The translations under genes and the position numbers were made by a program. From Lentisphaerota bacterium (GTDB lineage: Bacteria > Verrucomicrobiota > Lentisphaeria > Oligosphaerales > JABHEG01), in the NCBI GenBank assembly GCA_018676675.1, contig JABHEG010000045.1, positions 1 to 64,000 on the forward strand: DNA of 64,000 nucleotides, in the 5' to 3' direction. Numbering within the stretch: position 1 is the first letter of the stretch; each line of letters opens with the position of its first letter. This document shows positions 35,971 through 44,125 of the stretch, piece after piece. The notes beneath the pieces were generated by a model. That model was given only the letters and a program-made list of their open reading frames with translations, had not been told where the DNA came from and searched no databases.

Positions 35971-36557
35971 AGGACCATCTCCAGATAGGGCCGCATGACG
36001 CGGGCCATCCGGCAGCACTTCGCAATACGCCAGATGTCGTCACGGATGGCCCTTTTCTGACCAACTGCGTCACGCAGCGCTTCGCGGGCAACGTCCAAGC
36101 CAATACGGTTGCGGAACTTGAAACAGTCAACGACCGTCTTCGCGGGTGAGTATACGCGGATCGTCACGCCATCGCTTTCGTGCTCCTCGATCCCCTCCGC
36201 AAAGGCGTTCCCTTGAAGCTTAACAAACCGTAGGTTAAGGCCACGCCCCACCGGCATGCCCCTGCCGCGCTCGATCGCAACCCATGCTTCTGTTGGCATT
36301 TGGGTGGTGATCTCGTGGAACTGGAGGGCGGAAAGCAGACAGATCACGCCATGGGGTACGGCAACCGCCACTTCGAGAAAAGACTCGTTTTCGGGGATGC
36401 GGTCCGCCAGAAGATAGGCTCCCCGGGTGATACGGCGCAGCACGCCTCTCCCAGCCAGATAGGGAAGCAGCGTGCGACTGGCCCCGACATCTTCGACGTC
36501 AGCGGCACGAATGACGCCGCGTTCCCGCGCCAGGTCAATGATCTTCGTGGTCTGCAT
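35967..36557 (-). CDS. abiEi: AbiEi-type antitoxin with winged helix
   Basis: 196 residues in the AbiEi family. The N-terminal winged helix (LARERGVIRAADV to GRGVLRRITRGAYLL) is typical of type IV AbiE antitoxins, and the C-terminal part has the conserved SPAKTVVDCFKFRNRIGLD segment. AbiEi represses the operon and neutralises the toxin. It is the first gene of the pair, overlapping the toxin by 4 nt. The gene appears intact. The region upstream (36558-36777) would carry its operator; no palindrome was identified. Confidence 0.85.
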   Translation of the reverse strand: MQTTKIIDLARERGVIRAADVEDVGASRTLLPYLAGRGVLRRITRGAYLLADRIPENESFLEVAVAVPHGVICLLSALQFHEITTQMPTEAWVAIERGRGMPVGRGLNLRFVKLQGNAFAEGIEEHESDGVTIRVYSPAKTVVDCFKFRNRIGLDVAREALRDAVGQKRAIRDDIWRIAKCCRMARVMRPYLEMVL

Positions 36558-36777
36558 GCCAGGGCTCCATTATTGACGTTTGGTGTCCCTCTCTTACTAT
36601 GTGGCACCGCTTTGTCAATACAAACAACAGAGGCACCGGGCTCCCGACCTGAATCCCTACGCGGGACGCTGGATCTCTTCCCTGAAATCCTGGGTACTCG
36701 ACCACCTGATCATCCCCGGCGACCCGCCTTCGCCAAGGCTACGGTGAGCCAAGGGACGGCAACTCCGGCGAATCCGG

Positions 36778-37038
36778 TCACAAATCCGGCTTCCCCCATC
36801 GTCGCGCGGCGGCCGATCCCCACTGAAACCACCTGAATGGCAGAACCGACGAGTTTTCGAACAGGACGCCCTGCACAGCAACGGGCGATGACAGTCGCAG
36901 CAGGTAACAGGCGACCAACTCCTCGACCAGCATGACTCGCTCGCGGTCGCCGTTGTTGTGGAAGACTGCGCGACGCTCATTGCCACGCGCCGCCACGTGG
37001 TAGATCGCGCCCGGGTGCTCAAGTCGAAGTGGCCTCAC
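36778..37038 (-). pseudogene. Truncated REP-associated Y1 transposase (RAYT)
   Basis: A GTG at 37038 opens VRPLRLEHPGAIYHV, then ARGNERRAVFHNNGDRERVM, the characteristic N-terminus of TnpA_REP proteins with its HVAARGN active-site entry. The similarity stops after about 50 residues and the frame continues as unrelated sequence to a stop at 36778. The catalytic tyrosine region is absent, so the gene is broken. Confidence 0.75.
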
Positions 37039-37178
37039 GATGCCCCAGAGCCATCTCCCGAATGGCAAACGGCAAGGCCCCCGCACGCCTCTTTCCCATC
37101 GCACCGGTCCTTTCGTGTTGACCCGATTCGGCCGCCAGTACACTTTAGACGGTGGTCCGGAAATCGGGATCCACCATA

Positions 37179-37194
37179 GTAGGACTGCCCCGCC
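37179..37194. repeat. REP-like sequence near the broken RAYT gene
   Basis: GTAGGACTGCCCCGCC lies 140 nt upstream of the RAYT remnant and matches GTAGGACTGACCCGCC in the palindrome at 39755-39831 except for one base. REP elements recognised by RAYT proteins usually sit beside the gene, so the two may belong together. Confidence 0.45.
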
Positions 37195-37297
37195 ACACCC
37201 CGACTGGGCAGCCGCTTGCCTCAATGCAGAGCAGCGTGCTAGACAATTCTGACAAGCAGCAGAGCATGATGGATGATGGATCAGCGGAGACGACCAA

Positions 37298-39697
37298 ATG
37301 AAGCACTGTGCAGGCGTGGCAATGCTAGGAGGCTGGATAGCAATGACGACGGCACTTGCCGGGCCAGATCCGTACAAGATTACCGGGGCTCGGGTTGATG
37401 AGCGTCGGGTTGAAAAAGCGCTGCACGTCGACCTGGCGAACCCCAAGGCATCTGACGAGGGCCCCGGATCCGCGAACCTTCCCCTGAAGACATTGGGCAA
37501 GGCTGTAGAGCTCGCCATGCAGCTCAACACGCGAAGGACGGGTGTGAAGATCCTGGTCCATCCCGGCACCTACCGCGAAAGTGTCGCGCTGCAATACCAC
37601 GGCAGAGAAACGGACACGCCCATCGTGATCGAGGCCCTTGAGCAGGGCACGGTCACCGTCTCCGGTTCCGACCTGTGGGACGACTGGAAGCCAGGCAGCG
37701 ACACGGGCATCCACACGCACGCCTGGCCCTACAAATGGGGGCTGGCCCCCTACCCCCCCACGTGGGAGAAGTACGTCGTGTTGCAGCCCATTGTGCGGCG
37801 GCGGGAGATGATCTTCGTCAATGGCCGCAAGCTCAGGCAAGTGCTCAGGCCGGAGGAACTGGCCGAGGGCTGTTTCTATGTCTCGGAGGAGAGGGAGCGT
37901 GCCACGATCCGGCCGTGGGCCGGTGTCGATGTGGGCGCGGCTACGGTCGAGGTAGCCGTGCGAGAACGCCTCTTAGCTGCGCTGGGTAAGTCCAACGTGA
38001 TCGTACGCGGCATCATCTTTCAGCACAGCAATAGGCCCGTGAACAGCGGTGCCGTCGGTTTCAGCCGCTGCCGCAATGTTATGATCGAGGATTGCGAGAT
38101 ACGTTGGAACAACTGGGCAGGATTCGGCTTCTCCGTGTGCAAGAACGTGACGGCACGGCGCCTCAAGCTCAACCACAACGGAGGCTCGGGAGGACTGGGG
38201 CACAAATCATCCAATGTTCTATGGGAGGACACGGAGCATTCCTACAACAACTGGCGCGGCCATCGTGGTGAGTTCCATGGTTGGGCGGTGGGTGGCTGCA
38301 AGTTCATGCTCATTAGCGGAGGCATCTTCCGTCGCACGACCTCCATCGGCAACCAGTGTCACGGCTTCTGGTTCGACTATGAGAACAGCAATATTCTCGT
38401 GGAGGAAGCGAATTGGAGCCACAACCTTACTGACGGAATCTTCATTGAGGCGAACCGAGGGCCCATAACGATTCGCAAGAGCATCATGGCGTTCAACGGA
38501 CGGGGGGCCATCACCTCCACAAACTCCGAACGGGTCACGCTGGAGGACAACATCCTCTATGGCAACGGTCGGTTCCAGATATGGGCCGGCGGCAAGGAGT
38601 CGCGCAGGGTCGCCAACCCCATGACGGGGGATGACTTGCATCTCACCGTCAGGGACTGGACACTGCGCAATAACGTGATCGTCGGGGTGAACGCTACGCA
38701 GGACGCTCTTGACTTCAACGGCTGGCGGCATTTCCTGGACACGTTAAGGGCGTCCGGAAACCTGTACTTCAACCCAGCAAAAAGGGATGTGTTCACAGTC
38801 AGTGGGCTGTCCATGAATTTGGATGCGTGGCAGAACGCCACGGGACAGGATCTGGATGCCCTGTTTGCAGATCCGCGGCTGGAGCAACCCGAGGAGATGA
38901 AGTGGACACCCAAGGCGGACAGCCCGATCCACAAGAGATCGTCATGGACGAAGCGGTCGGCGCCGGCCGGCGGGCCGGCTGCCTTGAGGGCAATTCAGGT
39001 GCAGGCCATCAAGGATGGGTGGACCCGGGCCTATCCCCTCGCTGCCGGAACAGCGGACGATGCCTGGTTCCCGATCAACCTGCGCCCCGCGGTCAACAAC
39101 CCCCTCTCAGGACGTGAGGGAATCGTGGGGTGGGGGTTGGACCATTTCCCCCCGGGACGCAAGCAGATCCACGGTGTACCCTTTGATGTCCTCGACCAGG
39201 AACGCGAGGGGGGCAACTCTGTGATCGCCCTTCGTTCGTTGAAGTCCAAGTTGGCCGGTGCCAAGCCGACACCACAGGAGGTCATGCTTCCTGTCGGGCG
39301 GAAACTCCGGGCCGTCTACGTTCTGCATGCCTGTGGTTGGGCGCTCAAGCATGTGAAGATCGGCGCCTACGATCTGGTATACGAAGACGGCAGGACGCAT
39401 GCCACCGACCTTGTCTCCTATGGCAGTGGCAGCGAGCATCTGGCCGTGTCCCAGCGTTTGGCAACGGATTCCAACATTCAGGACTGGTGGCCCACGCAGC
39501 GCCAATTCCAGAACGAGAACGCGCGGCATATCAGCGTGATCGACTTAGACGCGCCCCTCAGCTACCGACGCTTTGTCTACTCCCTGCAGATCGAGAATCC
39601 CCATCCCGACAGAGTGGTGAAAGCCCTACGCCTCGCCTCGCGTCCGGATGTAGAAGCCGCCCTGTACATCATCGGGCTAACGGGGGCCCTGAAGTGA
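37298..39697 (+). CDS. Secreted right-handed parallel beta-helix protein
   Basis: 799 residues with a signal peptide ending near ALAGP; GGAGACG precedes the ATG at 37298. Residues of about 45-130 have a DUF1565-like start (LKTLGKAVELA, LVHPGTYRESV), and residues of about 200-420 show repeated N-x-x-V/I-x-x-C/N rungs (NVIVRGIIF, NVMIEDCEI, NVTARRLKL, ILVEEANW, ITIRKSIM), a parallel beta-helix of the pectate-lyase or right-handed beta-helix superfamily. The C-terminal third is beta-rich and may be a carbohydrate-binding or galactose-binding-like domain. The catalytic aspartates of a specific lyase family were not identified, so it may bind or cut a polysaccharide. It lies inside the putative island. 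Confidence 0.7.
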   Translation: MKHCAGVAMLGGWIAMTTALAGPDPYKITGARVDERRVEKALHVDLANPKASDEGPGSANLPLKTLGKAVELAMQLNTRRTGVKILVHPGTYRESVALQYHGRETDTPIVIEALEQGTVTVSGSDLWDDWKPGSDTGIHTHAWPYKWGLAPYPPTWEKYVVLQPIVRRREMIFVNGRKLRQVLRPEELAEGCFYVSEERERATIRPWAGVDVGAATVEVAVRERLLAALGKSNVIVRGIIFQHSNRPVNSGAVGFSRCRNVMIEDCEIRWNNWAGFGFSVCKNVTARRLKLNHNGGSGGLGHKSSNVLWEDTEHSYNNWRGHRGEFHGWAVGGCKFMLISGGIFRRTTSIGNQCHGFWFDYENSNILVEEANWSHNLTDGIFIEANRGPITIRKSIMAFNGRGAITSTNSERVTLEDNILYGNGRFQIWAGGKESRRVANPMTGDDLHLTVRDWTLRNNVIVGVNATQDALDFNGWRHFLDTLRASGNLYFNPAKRDVFTVSGLSMNLDAWQNATGQDLDALFADPRLEQPEEMKWTPKADSPIHKRSSWTKRSAPAGGPAALRAIQVQAIKDGWTRAYPLAAGTADDAWFPINLRPAVNNPLSGREGIVGWGLDHFPPGRKQIHGVPFDVLDQEREGGNSVIALRSLKSKLAGAKPTPQEVMLPVGRKLRAVYVLHACGWALKHVKIGAYDLVYEDGRTHATDLVSYGSGSEHLAVSQRLATDSNIQDWWPTQRQFQNENARHISVIDLDAPLSYRRFVYSLQIENPHPDRVVKALRLASRPDVEAALYIIGLTGALK

Positions 39698-39754
39698 TGC
39701 GCGCAAGGAGTAGGCAGCCAGAGCGTTCATATTCCACAGCGTGGACCGAGTCCT

Positions 39755-39831
39755 GCGGGTCAGTCCTACGCATGGGCATTTTGGCCCCCGTTTTTGGTTG
39801 GCCTTGATTCTTATGCGTAGGACTGACCCGC
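39755..39831. repeat. Perfect 19 bp inverted repeat palindrome
   Basis: GCGGGTCAGTCCTACGCAT at 39755-39773 is exactly complementary to 39813-39831, with a 39 nt loop. It lies 58 nt after the beta-helix stop. It could be a REP/MITE element, given its resemblance to the sequence near the RAYT remnant at 37179-37194, or a strong transcript end; the loop has a T-rich run but the outer end has none. Confidence 0.75.
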
Positions 39832-39868
39832 CCCGCCCCCCGGCAATGCCTGTCAGACCTTCTTCCTG

Positions 39869-40117
39869 AACAAGGATCGTGCTAAGTTAAGTCGACGTCA
39901 ACGCAGGGAGGCGATAGACCAACTCATCACCGCGACAGTCACATTCCTCACCCAAGTGAGAGAGCTTTCGCGGAGAACCGTCAACAGAGCATGGCGCCTG
40001 GCCGTCGAGGCTTGGCTCCAGATTCAAGGCGCCATCACCGTCACACAGAACGGGAAGCTCGCGCCACTCAGCCAAGGAGTGTTACCCGGTTTCAAACGAA
40101 TCTTGGCTCACCAATAG
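39869..40117 (+). pseudogene. Truncated coding remnant, plus strand
   Basis: A frame with coding-like character (SRRQRREAIDQLI, LSRRTVNRAWRLAVEAWLQ) ends at a TAG at 40115-40117, but no start codon with a ribosome site was found upstream, so it is probably the tail of a decayed gene. The family is not recognised. 39832-39868 and 40249-40462 contain nothing recognisable. Confidence 0.35.
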
Positions 40118-40248
40118 GCTGTCCGCACAATCGGCCAAACCGACTTGAAGGTCGAGAGCAGTACAATTGCCTTCAGCCGCATGATGTTGGTGTAGAAATT
40201 CAGTTCTCGCTGCTCGTTCAGACCGTTCAGCATCGATGCCCCGCTCAC
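40108..40248 (-). CDS. Short hypothetical ORF, possibly a gene tail
   Basis: A 46-codon frame starting at GTG 40248 (NGLNEQRELNFYTNIMR, then LKAIVLLSTFKSVWPIVRTAYW) looks like a real C-terminal segment rather than random sequence, and meets the plus-strand remnant head-on. No ribosome site is clear. It could be the tail of a transposon or island protein. Confidence 0.25.
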   Translation of the reverse strand: MSGASMLNGLNEQRELNFYTNIMRLKAIVLLSTFKSVWPIVRTAYW

Positions 40249-40462
40249 ATGGCTGTTCGTACTCGCGCTATTGCCTCGCTCAACTTCGGCCGACTTCGTG
40301 CTACCAACGCCTCTCGCTTACCGTCTCTGTACGGTGTTCCCCTCCACTAGGCGTTCGGGTGTCTGACCGGATGCGTATCAGTGCGACGCCCACTACATTA
40401 TGGCGTTCCACGGACACATCCATGTCGAACGCCAAATCCGGCGGCTAACCGAAAGCACGAAC

Positions 40463-41101
40463 ATGCCTCTTCACGACAGCGTTTTCCGCATGCACCCACA
40501 GCCGGGCCTGGTGCTGCCTCGGCAGCCTGGTCAGCCATGGAATCTCGGCATCGTGGACGCGGAGCGGAAGCTCGCACGCGGCGCGGCGCCGGCCAACAAA
40601 GGTGCCGATCTCGAAGGCACATTGCTGTGGCTGCGCGCTCAGGGCGTTCGGACGCTGGCCATACTCAACGAGACGGAGCAGGGCATCGACCGCGAGGCTG
40701 AACTGGCCCTGGCCGCGGAGATCAACTTGCAGACGGTGTGCTTTGACTGGGAACGCATGCTGCGGGAGAAAAACTCTGGCGGGGAGCCGCAGTGGCGCCG
40801 CTTCCGTGCCTTGGTCGAAGCTGGAGCCCTCTATGTGCACTGTGTGTGGGGCGTCGACCGCACCGGCGCCACGCTCGCCCGCGTCCGGCGTGAGCTCTAC
40901 GGCTGGACGGCGCAGGAGGCCTTCCGGGAGGTGCGTTCCTATGGCTTTGCGTTCGAGACTCCAGTCCAGGATCTGCAGCCGTACCAGAAGGCTGTGCTGA
41001 GCTACTTCGACTTCTACCTTGAGGACTATGCTCCGCTCCAGCCCGGCCACCCCGACCACACGGCATGCCTGGTGAGGGAGGAGACAGCCATCGGCGACTA
41101 A
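40463..41101 (+). CDS. Dual-specificity/tyrosine-type protein phosphatase-like protein
   Basis: About 212 residues; an ATG at 40400 gives a longer N-terminus without a ribosome site. Residues 125-135 carry the phosphatase signature V-H-C-V-W-G-V-D-R-T-G, with Cys127 as nucleophile and Arg133 (HCx5R). An aspartate-rich loop before it (about 95-97) could supply the general acid. The N-terminal half has an alpha/beta pattern (LLWLRAQGVRTLAIL). Bacterial DSP-like proteins act on phosphoproteins, inositides or phosphosugars, and the target here is unknown. It lies alone at the right of the putative island. Confidence 0.75.
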   Translation: MPLHDSVFRMHPQPGLVLPRQPGQPWNLGIVDAERKLARGAAPANKGADLEGTLLWLRAQGVRTLAILNETEQGIDREAELALAAEINLQTVCFDWERMLREKNSGGEPQWRRFRALVEAGALYVHCVWGVDRTGATLARVRRELYGWTAQEAFREVRSYGFAFETPVQDLQPYQKAVLSYFDFYLEDYAPLQPGHPDHTACLVREETAIGD

Positions 41102-41318
41102 GGACCACGCAAATGCGAGGCAAATGACACGGCAATGACACAACACGTTTGGTGTGGATCGCGGAAAGTGGACGCGGGAACGGCAGTATGGCGCTCAGGG
41201 AACCGTCCCGTGCGGAGCGAACGGAGCAGACTTTCCAGCGATGGTCAAGAGACCAGCGGTCTTCGGGGCACTTTGGGCGGGCGTGGCGCTGTCGAACGTT
41301 CTTGGTGACAGAAAAGAC
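41102..41318. other. Spacer between phosphatase and tRNA fragments
   Basis: No recognisable gene or RNA; short open frames overlap on both strands. Confidence 0.3.
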
Positions 41319-41428
41319 ATGGCGGAGAGGCCAGGATTGATGTTCGCGTCCGCTCACTGCTCTCGCTACGCTCGAGCCCGTCTCGTCACTGACGCTCCTC
41401 GGCTCGAATCCTCTGGCTTCTCATCCCG
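41319..41428 (-). pseudogene. tRNA-Ser 3' fragment with the same 66 bp T-loop insertion
   Basis: On the minus strand, T-arm sequence (CCAGAGGATTCGA, around 41404-41418) is followed by the 66 bp insert (41338-41403) and then the tRNA 3' end (ATCCTGGCCTCTCCGCCA, down to 41320). The T-stem differs from the intact neighbour, so this derives from another serine tRNA or allele. The 5' half is missing. It lies 54 nt downstream of the intact tRNA-Ser on the same strand. Confidence 0.75.
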
Positions 41429-41445
41429 GACTCTACGCCACGCAA

Positions 41446-41473
41446 AGAAAAAGCCCGCCGGGGAAGGCGGGCT
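41446..41473 (-). terminator. Intrinsic terminator of tRNA-Ser
   Basis: On the minus strand AGCCCGCC pairs with GGCGGGCT across a 6 nt loop, followed by TTTTTC. It starts 9 nt after the tRNA 3' CCA end. Confidence 0.8.
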
Positions 41474-41481
41474 GAATGCGT

Positions 41482-41572
41482 TGGCGGAGAGGTAGGGATT
41501 CGAACCCTAGGAACACCATAAGTGCTCAGTGGTTTTCGAGACCACCCCGTTCGGCCACTCCGGCACCTCTCC
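41482..41572 (-). tRNA. tRNA-Ser(CGA)
   Basis: The 91 nt minus-strand sequence starts GGAGAGGTGCCGGAGTGG and ends CTCTCCGCCA. The acceptor stem GGAGAGG/CCTCTCC, a D-arm, the anticodon stem GTGGT/ACCAC with loop CTCGAAA (anticodon CGA, codon UCG), a long variable arm (GAGCAC...GTGTTC) and the T-arm TAGGG-TTCGAAT-CCCTA can all be paired. CCA is encoded. It is the right boundary of the tRNA-fragment-bracketed region. Confidence 0.95.
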
Positions 41573-41680
41573 GACTAGTATATCCTCGCACGAATGCGAG
41601 ATGGTCAAGGGGGAAACATAGCGCGGCCCGGAGGATTCTCAAGTGCCCCTGAGCACGAGATTGGCGGGTCCTGAGAGACG

Positions 41681-42835
41681 CTACTCGATTGCCAGGACCG
41701 TGGCGAGACTACTCGGAACCGTTGCGGGGAGGATGATATTGAACGTCGTCCCCACACCGACCTCTGACTCCAGCTGAATCGTTCCGCCATGCTCGTGGAC
41801 GATGCTGTTAACGATCGCCAGTCCCAGACCGGTGCCCTCGCCGCGCACTTTGGTCGTGAAAAACGAATCGAACACACGGCTCCGTTCAGCTTCGGGAATG
41901 CCCGCGCCACAGTCACTCACCGTCCCAACCCACTGGGCCACCCCCTCCGGGTCGACAAGCTGGGACAACGCAATCACCAACGACGGCTCATCGATGTTCT
42001 TCATCGCATCACAGGCATTGCTGATGAGGTTCATGAACACCTGCTCAAGCTGAGTGTCATGACCAATCACTTCGCAAGGGGAATCAGGGATCGACCTGGC
42101 GACGACGACGCCGAGCCTGTGAAGCTTGTTCTTCACCATGAACTCGGCATCCTCAATCACTTGGCGAAGGTCAACTATAGCCGGCCTGGCGTCGCTCTGG
42201 CGGGCCAAGTTACGGAGATGGTTGATGAGCTTCTCAATCTTACCCGCTGCCTTCTCGACGATGGTCAGTGAATCGGACAGCGACTCTGCGCTCTCCTGGG
42301 CAGTCCCGTGGAGGCGCTCAAGCTCGCCCTGAAGCAGCTCGCCCGAGAGCTTGATCACGGCAAGGGGGTTGGCGATGTCGTGTACGATGGAGGACGCCAA
42401 CTCGCCGACCGACGCCAGACGACTCGCGTGCATCAGGTTCTCCTGAAGCTCTTTGACGTCCCGGACATCACGGAGGATCGAGAAGGTGCGAACGAAGCTC
42501 CCGTCGTCGTCATAGACAGCGAATGAGCGTATCTCCACGGGGATCCTCTCCCCGGTCTTGCTCATGATTGCGCTGTCGCAGACGGTCAACGTCCCCTGCT
42601 TCTTGAGCTTGCTGAAACCCGCATCAACCTGGAGCAGCATGTCCGGCGCGTACAGGTCGCGGATATTCAGCCCAATGAGCTCTTCCTTGGCGTACCCGAG
42701 GATCTCGCTGGCCTTGCGATTGACGTACACAATCTGGCCATCGCTGTCAACGGACTGGATAATGTCCGGGAACCAGTCCAGCAAGTGCTCGAAGATCGCC
42801 GCATTTGCTTTGCGTAAGTCGGTGGGCTGAGACAT
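41681..42835 (-). CDS. PAS-domain sensor histidine kinase
   Basis: 384 residues, soluble. A PAS domain spans about 12-128 (DIIQSVDSDGQIVYVNRKASEILGY, then a PAC-like end). The dimerisation/phosphoacceptor domain has His152 in SIVHDIANPL, and the HATPase domain has the N box (FMNLISNACDA), DCGAGIP, FFTTKVRGEGTGLGL and GVGTTF. No membrane segment is present, so the signal is cytoplasmic and may be a cofactor or ligand held by the PAS domain. No response regulator is adjacent. It lies next to the mraZ cluster on the same strand, with a 177 nt gap. Confidence 0.88.
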   Translation of the reverse strand: MSQPTDLRKANAAIFEHLLDWFPDIIQSVDSDGQIVYVNRKASEILGYAKEELIGLNIRDLYAPDMLLQVDAGFSKLKKQGTLTVCDSAIMSKTGERIPVEIRSFAVYDDDGSFVRTFSILRDVRDVKELQENLMHASRLASVGELASSIVHDIANPLAVIKLSGELLQGELERLHGTAQESAESLSDSLTIVEKAAGKIEKLINHLRNLARQSDARPAIVDLRQVIEDAEFMVKNKLHRLGVVVARSIPDSPCEVIGHDTQLEQVFMNLISNACDAMKNIDEPSLVIALSQLVDPEGVAQWVGTVSDCGAGIPEAERSRVFDSFFTTKVRGEGTGLGLAIVNSIVHEHGGTIQLESEVGVGTTFNIILPATVPSSLATVLAIE

Positions 42836-43012
42836 GGCGTTCCCTGTGGATGACGTTCCGTCAGCGACAACGCTGGCCGCACTGATACCGGGTAAACGGC
42901 CTCAGTTGATTAACTGTAGACCGGACACGCGAGGCAATCAATACGGACTGGCCTGCAAATAGCGGTGAAGACGTGAGACGGTGGCACCAGTTGCGTCGGC
43001 GAGGCAGGGGGC

Positions 43013-44125
43013 TCACTCCGAATCTACAGTTCGAGATTGTCGCGCCATTGCCTCAACGATGCCCACAGAGACCAAAGTAGCGATCAACGAGCTCCCTCCG
43101 TAGCTGATCAGAGGAAGAGTGATGCCGGTTGGGGGAAAGAGTCCCAGGTTGACGCTGAGGTGGATGAGGGCCTGGCCAGCCAGCATGGTGACGATCCCGA
43201 TGATGACGGCACTGGCGAACCTGTCGTCGCAGGTCTCGGCTCGACGGTAGCCGTAGACAACCCAGACGAGAATGAGCAGAACAACGGGCAATACGCCAAC
43301 GAAACCAACGGCTTCGGCTGCACTGGCGAACACCGAATCGCTGTGCCCCAGCGGGAGGTAGGCCTGAGCCCAACGTCCATTCTCGAAGGAGCGCCCCAAT
43401 CCCCCTCCCGACGCGAAAGCTCGTTGGCACTGAAGAATGTGCCAGCCGGAGGTATCCGGATATGCACCCGGGTTGAGGAAAGAGGCGAACCGTTTCCCAA
43501 CGTAGGGGTACCGGGACATGACCAGCAGCCCAAGCGGGACGAGTCCGACGGCAGTCGCGCCAACGTGAGCCGGCTTGCCCCCCAGCGCCCAGTACATGGC
43601 AACGAAGGCAATCCCATAGATAAGCAAGGCCCCAAAGTCAGGCTGCAGCGCGATGGGCAGAACCCACAGTGCTGTGACGCCCAACGCCGGAAGATAGGAC
43701 CTTCGCCAGTCGCCGACGGGATTGCCCTCACGGGTAAGTATGGTAGCCAGGGCTAACACGAAGACAGGTTTGCCAATCTCGCTCGGCTGCACGAAGACTC
43801 CCTGCCATGAGAACCACCCGCGCATGCCGTTGATGCGAATCCCGAACGCCAGAACGAGCCAGAGCGCCGCGTAGGATCCCGCTGCGAGCACGGGGAGCAG
43901 CCTGCGTATTGTCCGAGGAGGCGTTCCGGACGTGAAGAGCAAGACCGCGGCCCCGAGCGCAACCCAGATGAGCTGCCGCCCCACGAACCAATGCGCACGG
44001 GAGAGGTGGAACGTCGCATTGTAGATCGCGACACAACCCCACAGACTGAGGAACAGGCAGAAAATACCGGCCGGCGTCAACGTCGGTTTGGGGCGAGAGA
44101 AAGGGCCATTGAGGTGGAAATGCAT
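43013..44125 (-). CDS. FtsW/RodA/SpoVE-family peptidoglycan glycosyltransferase
   Basis: About 370 residues with about 10 hydrophobic segments and the SEDS signatures: NGMRGWF-x-x-x-x-x-x-QPSE, LQPDFG, and near the end GITLPLISYGGSSL. These proteins polymerise peptidoglycan glycan strands together with a partner class B PBP. The ATG at 44125 shares its A with the stop of the PBP-like gene (TAATG), so the two are coupled; an upstream GTG at 44269 lies inside that gene. Position in an mraZ cluster favours the divisional FtsW role, but RodA cannot be excluded. Confidence 0.88.
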   Translation of the reverse strand: MHFHLNGPFSRPKPTLTPAGIFCLFLSLWGCVAIYNATFHLSRAHWFVGRQLIWVALGAAVLLFTSGTPPRTIRRLLPVLAAGSYAALWLVLAFGIRINGMRGWFSWQGVFVQPSEIGKPVFVLALATILTREGNPVGDWRRSYLPALGVTALWVLPIALQPDFGALLIYGIAFVAMYWALGGKPAHVGATAVGLVPLGLLVMSRYPYVGKRFASFLNPGAYPDTSGWHILQCQRAFASGGGLGRSFENGRWAQAYLPLGHSDSVFASAAEAVGFVGVLPVVLLILVWVVYGYRRAETCDDRFASAVIIGIVTMLAGQALIHLSVNLGLFPPTGITLPLISYGGSSLIATLVSVGIVEAMARQSRTVDSE

